Assembly (NCBI RefSeq): GCF_002906165.1
Contig: NZ_PPCN01000016.1
Span: forward strand, 31,784-95,783
DNA from: Roseibium marinum
Lineage (GTDB): Bacteria > Pseudomonadota > Alphaproteobacteria > Rhizobiales > Stappiaceae
Reading direction: 5' to 3'
Length of the DNA: 64,000 nt
The notes beneath the pieces are model-generated. The model ran no database searches. It saw only the letters and a list, made by a program, of their open reading frames with translations, and was not told the origin of the DNA. The translations under genes and the position numbers were made by a program. Shown here in pieces: positions 42,601-50,436 of this stretch (within the stretch, counting starts at the first letter, position 1; each line of letters opens with the position of its first letter).

Positions 42601-43527
42601 CTAATAGTAGAAATACCGGGTGAAGTGGAAGAACAGCGGGGCGGTGTAGGTGAGGCTGTCGATGCGGTCGAGAATGCCGCCGTGGCCGGGGATCAGGCTG
42701 CCGGTGTCCTTGACGCCGAGATCGCGTTTCAGGGCGGAGACGGTGACATCGCCGACGAAACCGGCAACGGGAATGAGCAGGCCGGCCACCGCAGCATGGG
42801 CCATGTCGAAGGGCGTGACCAGCGGGGCGGTCAGGAGCGCGAGCACGAAGGTGGTGGCGACGCCGCCCAGAAAGCCTTCCCAGGTCTTGTTCGGACTGAC
42901 GCCGGGGACGATCTTGCGGCGGCCGAGCAGCTTGCCCCAGGTATACTGGGCGACATCGTTGAACTGGGTCAGGAAGATCAGGAACAGCAGCAGACCGGGG
43001 CCGCCCGCGTCGTTTGCGGCGGTCGGCGGCAGGATCAGCAGAAAGGCCGCGTGGCTGATGGAAAAGACGCAAAGCATCAGGCCCCAGTTGAGCGTGCCGA
43101 CAGACTTCAAAAATCCATCGGTCTGCTGGGTCAGCAGGCTGGCGAAGGGCAGAAACAGGAACATGTAGACCGGGATGAACACGGCGAACATGCCGTAGTA
43201 GCCGTCATAGACCCAGAAATACTGGACCGGGATCGAAAGATACGCCCAGAAGAGCACCCGCCGGTCGGCCCTGCGGGTCGGGATCATGGAGAAATATTCC
43301 TTCAGCGCCAGGAAGCTGATGAGCGCGAAGACGACGATGGAAAGCGTGTTGCTGACCAGAAACGAAATCGTGAAGATCGCCACCATGACCCACCAGCTGC
43401 GGGTGCGCGCGACGAGTTCGCTCATGTTTTTCGGCGAGCGTCTGGAAATCGCGTAGACGATCACGCTCGCCACGGCGAGGAGGCCCCAGATGCCGATCAG
43501 GGCCCAGTGGAGTGTCTGAAGGTTCAT
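42601..43527 (-). CDS. CDP-diglyceride synthetase-like protein, YnbB type
   Basis: 308 residues, many membrane segments. It carries the CdsA signature near the C-terminus: 'VAGFVGDVTVSALKRDLGVK', then 'DTGSLIPGHGGILDRIDSLT'. It ends 'APLFFHFTRYFYY'. Middle 'FNDVAQYTWGKLLGRRKIVP' and 'SPNKTWEGFLGG' are also CdsA-like. Overall spacing and ends resemble E. coli YnbB as I recall it. It forms CDP-diacylglycerol-type intermediates from phosphatidate and CTP. The start at 43527 overlaps the upstream ynbA-like stop (ATGA). An upstream extension of 44 codons is rejected. Confidence 0.88.
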   Translation of the reverse strand: MNLQTLHWALIGIWGLLAVASVIVYAISRRSPKNMSELVARTRSWWVMVAIFTISFLVSNTLSIVVFALISFLALKEYFSMIPTRRADRRVLFWAYLSIPVQYFWVYDGYYGMFAVFIPVYMFLFLPFASLLTQQTDGFLKSVGTLNWGLMLCVFSISHAAFLLILPPTAANDAGGPGLLLFLIFLTQFNDVAQYTWGKLLGRRKIVPGVSPNKTWEGFLGGVATTFVLALLTAPLVTPFDMAHAAVAGLLIPVAGFVGDVTVSALKRDLGVKDTGSLIPGHGGILDRIDSLTYTAPLFFHFTRYFYY

Positions 43528-44135
43528 GCGGATCGCTTCTTTTCGATGGCCGCGCGGGCACGGTTCAAGATGGTGAGCGCGGCAAGGGCCAGCCCGGCGC
43601 CGAACAGGATCTGATAGGCGAGGGGACTGGTCAGTCCGAAGGCCATCAGCAGGCCGCACAGGCCGAAGAGCACCGCCCGGTCGCTCTTGCCGAAGGGGCC
43701 GTCATAGCGGCGGCTGGCGCCGATCTGGACACCGATGACACCGGTCATCTCGCCGATAACGGCAAGCACGACAAGCCCGACGACCAGTGTGCCGGAAACG
43801 AAAGGCAGGAGCGCGAAGGGCAGGTAGAGGGCGGCATCCGATAATACGTCGCCGAGTTCGTTGAGGACCGCGCCAAGATCCGACTTCTGGTCATGCTCGC
43901 GCGCCAGCATGCCGTCGATGGCATTGAGGCCCATGCGGATGAACAGGACGACCGGGAGCAGCAGCAGCGGCAGAAAAGCCCCTGCAAACAGCCAGAGCGC
44001 CAGCCCCTCCAGTACGGAAAGTCCCAGAGCGGCAAGCGTCACCTGATTGGCAGTGATGCCTGCTGCCGCTAGGCTGCGGCAAAGCGGGCGGAGCAGATCC
44101 TGAAAGCGGGATTTGAGCTGGTAAACGCTTGGCAT
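43524..44135 (-). CDS. CDP-alcohol phosphatidyltransferase, YnbA type
   Basis: 203 residues with about six membrane helices. The family motif reads N71-x2-D74-G-x2-A-R79-x8-G88-x3-N92-x3-D96. Two of the usual metal-binding aspartates are Asn (71 and 92). The same substitutions occur in E. coli YnbA as I recall it, as does the flanking 'RYDGPFGKSDRAVLFGL'. So this is a YnbA-like branch, not PgsA or PssA. Product unknown. First gene of ynbA-ynbB-plsC-VTT on the minus strand. Confidence 0.87.
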   Translation of the reverse strand: MPSVYQLKSRFQDLLRPLCRSLAAAGITANQVTLAALGLSVLEGLALWLFAGAFLPLLLLPVVLFIRMGLNAIDGMLAREHDQKSDLGAVLNELGDVLSDAALYLPFALLPFVSGTLVVGLVVLAVIGEMTGVIGVQIGASRRYDGPFGKSDRAVLFGLCGLLMAFGLTSPLAYQILFGAGLALAALTILNRARAAIEKKRSA

Positions 44136-44254
44136 TCAAAAATCCGAAGGTGTGGCGAAACAATACTTGAAAAGGCCGGAGCGACGCATCAACTGCTTTC
44201 AATTGCAGCGAAACAGAAGCGATATCGCGTATCGCGAGAGTAAGCACTTACAAG

Positions 44255-44398
44255 ATGAAATCCAAGCCTTATCGGCTCCGAGGCGGCGTCGGCGCAGGTC
44301 TCTATCACTCAGTCTGCGTCCAGCCTTGGCGGCCTCGGCAGCAAGCCTATACGTTGAAGAAGAACAGCGAGGGGCCGAAGGACAAGCCTCTCCAATGA
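44255..44398 (+). CDS. possible 47-residue basic protein
   Basis: Short frame starting MKSKPYRLRG, with 'GGVGAGLYHSVCVQPWRPRQ' and ending KDKPLQ. Composition is protein-like, but no good Shine-Dalgarno precedes it (GAGAG is about 15 bases away). The 530-base interval 44136-44665 around it otherwise shows no gene, and this is the best candidate in it. Not recognised. Confidence 0.2.
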   Translation: MKSKPYRLRGGVGAGLYHSVCVQPWRPRQQAYTLKKNSEGPKDKPLQ

Positions 44399-44665
44399 CA
44401 TCTGGCGGGCTACTACAAGTTCTACCATTGCCTGGCGCCGGAACCAAGGTAACGGAGAGAAATCCGAAGCAACGCTTCTGCGTTTGACCGGTGTCACCCC
44501 GCCGGGCCCGGCGCTTGTGTTACCGTGATGGAACGAATGCGCCGGTGCGGTGTTTGCCAGCTACCGAAACACAGGAAAACGCTCCGGCAGGCATAGTACC
44601 TGGCCTGGAATGCGTTCGTTCAAAAGGAGAAACAGATTGACGAAACCCTGTCCGGTGACAGGCAG

Positions 44666-45433
44666 ATGCGGGACACATCAGTCCGGGGAGCGATTTCCGC
44701 GATGATCGATGCTATTCTGCTCACAACGCCGCGCGTCTCCACCTTCAACGGGGACCAGCATCTGACCAATGCGAGCGGCTTTTTCTTCCGGCGGGAAGAC
44801 CGGCTTTTTCTGGTGACCAGCCGCCACGTCATGATCGACAAGGAGAGCGACCACCGTCCGACCCGTATCGAAATCGAGCTGCACAACAATCCGCAGAACC
44901 TTGCCGAGTCGATCGGGCTGTCGATACCGCTCTATCGTGACGGAACGAGCCTCTGGCGTCAGGGGACGGATACAGCCGGCGAGATTGATGTCGCGGTGAT
45001 CGAGCTGGACAGGAGCGCCCTGCCTGAAGACCTGCTCTACCGTGTCTTCGGTCCCGAGCATCTGGTTGATCCGCAGGAGCAAGTCGAAGTCGGATCGTCG
45101 ATCCTGGTGGTCGGTTTTCCGCTCGGCTTTCACGACACGCTGCACCATATGCCCGTGGTGCGGCAGGCGGTCATTGCCTCGTCGTTCGGGTTCCGCTTCG
45201 AGGGCATGGGCTACTTCCTGACCGATGGCCGTACCCATCGCGGCATAAGCGGCGCACCCGTGGTGATGCGCGCGCCTGACCTGGACGGCATGGAGGGCGA
45301 TCTGCCATGGAAACTGCTCGGCGTTCATTCAGCGCGGCTTGACGTTGGAACGCGCGACATGGTGCTCGACGAAGCGCTGGGCCTGAACTGCGCCTGGTAC
45401 GCGGACATCCTGCTGACACTGACGGAGGCTTGA
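44666..45433 (+). CDS. trypsin-like serine peptidase
   Basis: 255 residues from ATG 44666. The S1-type triad is visible: His54 in 'RLFLVTSRHVMID', Asp108 in 'GEIDVAVIEL' and Ser195 in 'RGISGAPVVM' (GxSGxP). No signal peptide is seen with this start, so it may be cytosolic. The start is uncertain: the only strong Shine-Dalgarno (AAAAGGAG, 44622-44629) precedes an in-frame ATT (44636) and an out-of-frame TTG (44637), not the ATG. Substrate unknown. A strong terminator follows. Confidence 0.82.
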   Translation: MRDTSVRGAISAMIDAILLTTPRVSTFNGDQHLTNASGFFFRREDRLFLVTSRHVMIDKESDHRPTRIEIELHNNPQNLAESIGLSIPLYRDGTSLWRQGTDTAGEIDVAVIELDRSALPEDLLYRVFGPEHLVDPQEQVEVGSSILVVGFPLGFHDTLHHMPVVRQAVIASSFGFRFEGMGYFLTDGRTHRGISGAPVVMRAPDLDGMEGDLPWKLLGVHSARLDVGTRDMVLDEALGLNCAWYADILLTLTEA

Positions 45434-45444
45434 TCGGAAGCAGA

Positions 45445-45473
45445 CCGGCCGCTTCGGCGGCCGGCTTCTTTTT
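45445..45473 (+). terminator. rho-independent terminator of peptidase gene
   Basis: Stem CCGGCCGC / GCGGCCGG with tetraloop TTCG, followed by CTTCTTTTT, 12 bases after the stop. Confidence 0.93.
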
Positions 45474-45488
45474 AGCGGGCGTTTTGTG

Positions 45489-45983
45489 TCAGGAGGACAG
45501 CGGCGGACAGGTGCTGCCTTGTTCGGCGCGGGATTTCAGGCCCTGCAGGCTTTGCATGGTGTTCTGGTTGCCCGGCAGCACGAAACTCTGCTCCAGGGCG
45601 GTGCGCACATTGTTGATCACCGCGAGATCCTGAACCGCCAGCGTCTGGCAGGGCGTTCCGGTAAAGCGCACGCGGATGCGGATGACACGCTGGCCGTTGT
45701 CCGAAGGACCGAATTCTGAATCGAGCGCGGGATTTGCACCTGTCATCGGTCTTTCGAGCACGACCATGTTCGCCTCATTCTGCAAAACGACAGTGCCGCG
45801 TTCCTGCGCGCTGGAAACAAGCGCGGCGCGGACATCGGCCGGAGCGCCGGCGATGTTGACACTTTGGGCGCCGGCCGGAACATCGAGTTTCGGCTGATCG
45901 GGAAGGGCGGACCGCCGGCCTGAGCCGCTCTGACAGGCGGCAAGCGCGAGGGCGCAAAGGCTGATAACTAGAAGGTTCCGCAT
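45489..45983 (-). CDS. small lipoprotein of unknown function
   Basis: 164 residues. The signal peptide has a lipobox with Cys17 ('LCALALAACQSG'); no Asp follows at +2, so outer-membrane sorting is plausible. The mature part has 'APADVRAALVSSAQERGTVV' and 'GQRVIRIRVRFTGTPCQTLA' with two further Cys that could pair. No family recognised. The start at 45983 is chosen for the signal peptide; nine residues upstream are in frame. It is convergent with the peptidase gene. Confidence 0.7.
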   Translation of the reverse strand: MRNLLVISLCALALAACQSGSGRRSALPDQPKLDVPAGAQSVNIAGAPADVRAALVSSAQERGTVVLQNEANMVVLERPMTGANPALDSEFGPSDNGQRVIRIRVRFTGTPCQTLAVQDLAVINNVRTALEQSFVLPGNQNTMQSLQGLKSRAEQGSTCPPLSS

Positions 45984-46251
45984 CTGCTTTCCCGAATTTG
46001 AATAGACCATAAACCGCTTTCCGCATTCTGGAACAAATTATCCGCGCTCAGGTCCCGGCGGGCAAGATGCTCTGTCACATTAAAACTGATCAACCGCTCT
46101 GCAATCAAATGGTTCCATATGAATGCAGCCTGATCCCGTGCCTAATTCCATAAAACAGTGTTTTCCGGCTTCTCAAAACGCAACCTGCCACACCTCTCCT
46201 AACGAAGCGTTGTGGCGGTAGAGGGGCGAAGTTCGCGCCTCGCCCGTGCGG

Positions 46252-47715
46252 TTAAAAATGATCGCCCGTCTTGAAGCCGCCGCCGCCAAATCCGCTGCCG
46301 CTTTTAAAACCTCCACCACCGAAACTGTCACCGGCGCCGGGGAAATTGCCGCCCGGTCCTCCGGATCCGCCGAAACCCCCCATGGATTTGGGCAGGCCGG
46401 TACCGTGCGGAAAGGCCACCTTGCGTCCGCGCGGCTTGCGTCTTTTGTGGGAGCGCTCGGCCCGGGCCCAGTAGTCGGCACCCGTGATCGCGCCCTTCAC
46501 AAGCTCTCCCAGAAGGACTGTGGTGAGCTTGTTGTCGGAGAAGGTGGATTCCCAGCTGCCGTAGCCGCTGGACCTGAAGCGTTTGATGACGTCCGCAAGT
46601 TCCGTACGCCGCCGGCCGATATCGCGCTGCAGTTCACGGTCCTGGCGGATCTCGCGCGCTATCTGCTCGATCCGTTCCTTCAGATCCTCGATCCGCTGAA
46701 CGATTTTTTCGTCTTCGGGTGAGGGGGTATCGAGAGCCGCGCGCCAGAGTTCGTTCAGGTCGTCGGCCTGCAGCGAAACGGACAGGTGTTCCTCCGCCTT
46801 CAGGAAATCGGCGTCTTCGCCTCCGGAAAACTCGGCAAGGGCGGTGGAGAGTGTTTCGATGCGCCTGTCCAGCTTGTCCAGATCGCCGTCGATGCGGTCG
46901 ATTTCCTCGCTGTAATTTTCAATTGAACCGACAAGATCCGTGCCGGCCGCGTCTGTCATGGCGTTGCGGCTGAATTCGGCAAGCTTCGCCTGCTCCTGGC
47001 GGGCAATCTGCGCGCAGCGTTCCGCATGTCTTGCCATGCGTTCGGGAATGCCGGTGAGCATGGCGTAATTCGCGCGGGCGTCGTGAAAGCGGATAATGCC
47101 GGCGACCCAGCCGTCCAGGGAACGGACGAGACCCCGGTGACGGTAATCCGGGGTGCCGAAGCCACGCTGCCAAAGATAGATGAACAAGGGATCGTCGTCA
47201 TAGGCCTTGCCCTTCTCGGCGCGGTCCCGTTCAGACGTCATCGCCTTGGTGGCGGCTGCTTCCGCTGTCGCAAGCGCCGCTTCGGTTGCCCGGTTCTGGG
47301 CCTGATAGGCGCTGTCGTTTTCAAGACGGCCGTCGACCGCCTCCATCAGCTCGTCCATCTGATTTTCGGCGGCGTCGCGGGCACTGTCCAGTTCGCCGCG
47401 CTTTTTGTGAAGCTGATTGCGTTCGCTCTCGCTCTGGCGGAGCTGTTCGCTCAGCACCTTGTAGTCGGCGCTGCGTTTGTCCAGAAGCCGGCGGGCTTCG
47501 CGCGCGGCGCTGTCCAGGCGGGTGTTCAGTGCACCGGCTGCATCTGAATCCAGACGGAAACGGGCGAGATCGCGATAAGCTTCACTCTGGCGTTCCTGCA
47601 GATCGGTGAGCGACCGCGTCGAACGTTCGATGCGCTTGCTGAGTTCAGCTTCCTCGCGGCGCAGGTCCTGCAAGGACTGTTCGATGGTGCCAAGCGTCTG
47701 GCGTCCGGTCAGCAT
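46252..47715 (-). CDS. coiled-coil protein with Gly-rich C-terminus, unknown function
   Basis: 487 residues. About 1-170 is a long coiled coil ('LQDLRREEAELSKRIERSTR'). A compact region follows (about 175-240) with 'DDDPLFIYLWQRGFGTPDYR' and 'GLVRSLDGWVAGIIRFHDAR', then a second coiled coil (about 250-390). Next comes a helical stretch with 'SSGYGSWESTFSDNKLTTVL'. The last 50 residues are Gly/Phe/Ser repeats ('GGGGFKSGSGFGGGGFK'). No signal peptide. It is the third gene, after two same-strand genes (gaps 40 and 112 bases), of a module whose middle member spans the membrane. Confidence 0.72.
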   Translation of the reverse strand: MLTGRQTLGTIEQSLQDLRREEAELSKRIERSTRSLTDLQERQSEAYRDLARFRLDSDAAGALNTRLDSAAREARRLLDKRSADYKVLSEQLRQSESERNQLHKKRGELDSARDAAENQMDELMEAVDGRLENDSAYQAQNRATEAALATAEAAATKAMTSERDRAEKGKAYDDDPLFIYLWQRGFGTPDYRHRGLVRSLDGWVAGIIRFHDARANYAMLTGIPERMARHAERCAQIARQEQAKLAEFSRNAMTDAAGTDLVGSIENYSEEIDRIDGDLDKLDRRIETLSTALAEFSGGEDADFLKAEEHLSVSLQADDLNELWRAALDTPSPEDEKIVQRIEDLKERIEQIAREIRQDRELQRDIGRRRTELADVIKRFRSSGYGSWESTFSDNKLTTVLLGELVKGAITGADYWARAERSHKRRKPRGRKVAFPHGTGLPKSMGGFGGSGGPGGNFPGAGDSFGGGGFKSGSGFGGGGFKTGDHF

Positions 47716-47755
47716 GGGCTACCTTTCTCGAAGGGGAGGCGTCCGTTCCTGGCTG

Positions 47756-48682
47756 CTACCATTTCGTGATCGCTCCGTCCTGAACACCGCCGCGCCATTT
47801 GATATCCAGTTCCCCGCGCCGCTTCTGGCCAAGAACGCCCTTTTGCACGATGCCGTCTTCCATCTTGTCGCGGCGGACCGCGTTGTAGATGGTTTCCGAC
47901 ACGCGCTGACCCCATTTGTCGACCGTTTCCGCGGCGCTGCTTTCCTCAGACGCGATGCTGCGTTTGAGTATCTTGCCGTCCGGATCGATGGCTTCCACCA
48001 CGATATAGTAATTTTCGGTGTCCGGATTGGCATCCGGAATACGGGTGATGCCGGTCGGGACGCCTTCGCGGGCGATGATGCGGACCTCGAAGACTTCCTG
48101 AAGCTGCGCGGCGAGCTGGCGCAGGTCTGCTTCCGCCTTGAAGGCGGCGTCGTTGCGGCCGTCGGCAAGCGCAAGGCGCCCGTCATCGGCCAGGCTGAGG
48201 GCCTTGCCCTCGACCTCCGCGTTTTCGGTCAGGGTGTCGATGCGGCCGACGAGTTCGCTATAGGTGTCCGGCAGGGACCGCAGCCGGGCCAGAAGATCGG
48301 CCTCGGCCCTCTGCGCGGGCAGGCTGACCAGGAAATACCAGGCGGCAACCGCCACCAGAAGCACGGCGGCGGCCCCGGCAAGCCATTTCGACCAGGTGGC
48401 GCGGGAAATATAGATCATCGCCAGCGTACGCTGGAAGCCCGCGGCCGGCGGGGTGTAGACGAAGCGGTCGCGTTTCAGATCCTCCACGCCCGCCTTGAGA
48501 AGGTGGTCGGGAACCTCGATCCCCTGCGCGGAATAGACCTGCCGCAGACGCTCGATCATCGCCGCGTCGCGGTCGTCCGCCTTCAGTTCCCGGGCGACCT
48601 GCCCTTCTTCGTGGCGCAGCGTGTCCACCACGTCCATCGCCATCATCAGATCGTCGAGAGGAGCGTCGGTCTTGCTAGCCAT
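47756..48682 (-). CDS. DUF6384-type single-pass membrane protein
   Basis: 308 residues. The cytosolic N-terminal part has 'MMAMDVVDTLRHEEGQVARE', then 'LRQVYSAQGIEVPDHLLKAG', and 'RFVYTPPAAGF'. One membrane helix follows at about 98-120 ('WLAGAAAVLLVAVAAWYFLV'). The outer part starts with a coiled coil and ends in a domain with 'NYYIVVEAIDPDGKILKRSI' and 'KRRGELDIKWRGG'. Family number from memory; function unknown. Middle gene of the three-gene module. Confidence 0.7.
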   Translation of the reverse strand: MASKTDAPLDDLMMAMDVVDTLRHEEGQVARELKADDRDAAMIERLRQVYSAQGIEVPDHLLKAGVEDLKRDRFVYTPPAAGFQRTLAMIYISRATWSKWLAGAAAVLLVAVAAWYFLVSLPAQRAEADLLARLRSLPDTYSELVGRIDTLTENAEVEGKALSLADDGRLALADGRNDAAFKAEADLRQLAAQLQEVFEVRIIAREGVPTGITRIPDANPDTENYYIVVEAIDPDGKILKRSIASEESSAAETVDKWGQRVSETIYNAVRRDKMEDGIVQKGVLGQKRRGELDIKWRGGVQDGAITKW

Positions 48683-48794
48683 AAATGCGGTCTTCTCAAA
48701 TCGGGCGGGCCGGAGAAAGTCCGGCCCGTCAATCCCTTCAGTCTAGAACATCCCGCGCCCGGGTGAACGCATAAAGTCCCGAACGTGAACCAAC

Positions 48795-50012
48795 CTAGAG
48801 AGCTGATCCTTCAGCCGTCAATTTGGCGAGCCGCCGCTTGCCGTCTTCCACCGCGGTGCGGATCTCTTCGGAATTCTTCGTCGACATCTCCCGCATTTCG
48901 GAAATGATTTCCCGGGACTGGACCTGAAAGTTGACGACGGAATCGACGAGCTTCTTGACGGATGCGGCGGCGACCGTCGGGCCGTAGCCGGCCTTCAAGG
49001 CTTCCGTCTGGACCGCGTCGCCGATTTCCGCCAGGGTTTCCAGGCTCTTGTTGATGCCTTCCTTCATGGCGTTCAGCGTTTCGGTGGATTCGTGCAGGCC
49101 CTGCAGGCCGGTGAAGGAAGCATTGAGTGCGGTCAGGACAGACTCGTTGGTCGAGAAGAAGCTCACCGACTGCGCATAGACCCGTTCCTTGGCATTGGTG
49201 GTCTGCACCAGCCGCGCCATGATCACCTCGGAGGTATTGTAGCCGATGGTCAGGTTGTCGGAGAGATCCTTGGCGATCTGGTAGCGCTTTTCCTCGTCCT
49301 GCATCTCGCGCAGCTTTTCGTCGCGGGCAAGTTCCAGCCGGGCCTTCTGGGCCGCGTCGTCGCCCGTATAGGCTTCGACCTCGCCGGAGGCGGCGTTCAG
49401 CGTCGCCTGGGCACCCTCAAGTTTCGCCATGGCAATGTTGAGGAGTTCCAGCGCCGTGACTTCAGCCTGTTTCAGCGCGCCGCGAAAATCACGGTAGGCT
49501 TCCAGAATGGTCTGTTCGCGCTCGATCTGGTCCTTGGTGGCCCGGGCGACATCCTTGTAGGTGTCGCGGATGTCCGTGAAGCGGTCGGAGATCGTGCCCC
49601 GGCGCATGTCGCGCCACTTGTTGGCCAGGTTCTCGGTGAAGGAGATCCTGCCGTCGGCGAGCTGATCGACCAGGGCCTTGGCGTCGTCGCGGATGGAATC
49701 GAAAGCCTTGGTGACCTCTTCATAGCGCTCGCCGATATCCATCTGCTGCACCTGGGAGCGAACGACTTCGTTGAAGTTGGAAGCCTGTCCGAGAGTGCGC
49801 GTGATGACGAGCACCTTGTCCGGAGAAAGATCTGAAATCTGCTCAAGCAGCGCGTTGATCGGCGCGTCGGTCTCCGTTTCCGGCGTGATGCCGGCGTCGC
49901 GCAGCGTGGTGAGAGCGCGGTCGAGATACTGAAGCGGGGAAAAGCCGCCCGCAGGCGCTGCCGGGGTAACTGCTGTTGTGCCCGGGGTTTGCGGTACTGC
50001 CGCGTCTGTCAT
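48795..50012 (-). CDS. helical protein, possibly TelA-related
   Basis: 405 residues, predicted helical throughout after a Pro/Ala-rich start. Segments such as 'LEQISDLSPDKVLVITRTLG', 'DIRDTYKDVARATKDQIERE' and 'VYAQSVSFFSTNESVLTALN' recall the long-helix proteins of the TelA (tellurite/toxic anion resistance) superfamily, but no decisive motif is seen. No membrane segment. First gene of the module, divergent from the MscS-type channel gene 424 bases away. The interval 50013-50436 shows no gene. Confidence 0.6.
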   Translation of the reverse strand: MTDAAVPQTPGTTAVTPAAPAGGFSPLQYLDRALTTLRDAGITPETETDAPINALLEQISDLSPDKVLVITRTLGQASNFNEVVRSQVQQMDIGERYEEVTKAFDSIRDDAKALVDQLADGRISFTENLANKWRDMRRGTISDRFTDIRDTYKDVARATKDQIEREQTILEAYRDFRGALKQAEVTALELLNIAMAKLEGAQATLNAASGEVEAYTGDDAAQKARLELARDEKLREMQDEEKRYQIAKDLSDNLTIGYNTSEVIMARLVQTTNAKERVYAQSVSFFSTNESVLTALNASFTGLQGLHESTETLNAMKEGINKSLETLAEIGDAVQTEALKAGYGPTVAAASVKKLVDSVVNFQVQSREIISEMREMSTKNSEEIRTAVEDGKRRLAKLTAEGSAL

Positions 50013-50436
50013 AACCGACCTCCTCGAAAGGACGGCGGCGATTTTTCCAGCGCTCTCGCGCGCCTGTGCCGCATCGTCCTGTTAACGAAATTATGCCGCA
50101 AGTTAGGGCAGGCTTACGCCGCCGTGTCAACGGCTTGGAACACAAAAGCCGGCATGGCCGGGGAAGGCGAACAATCCTTCACGGGTACCCATAGTCGGAT
50201 TTTACGACATGTGTATATCCAAGCGGCGAGATAGGCTGAAAATTCCGGAGAAGCGGGACCACGGAGTCCGTCCGGCCGCCGGAGGCAAGCCGGGTGGCCG
50301 CATAGCGGGCACTGTCCTTTGGATTTGTTCGAAGAACTGTTTATCCTTCGGGTGTCAATAGGGCTATAGCCTTGGAAGAACACGTTCTTCAGGAAAAATA
50401 CGTCAAAATTGGCTTTCGTTGGAAAAGAGAACGATC

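Noticed and set aside
50114..50383. An 89-codon minus-strand frame with CPLC in the gap before the MscS gene
   Set aside because: No ribosome site, mixed low-complexity composition, and it would lie across the likely promoter region of the divergent genes.
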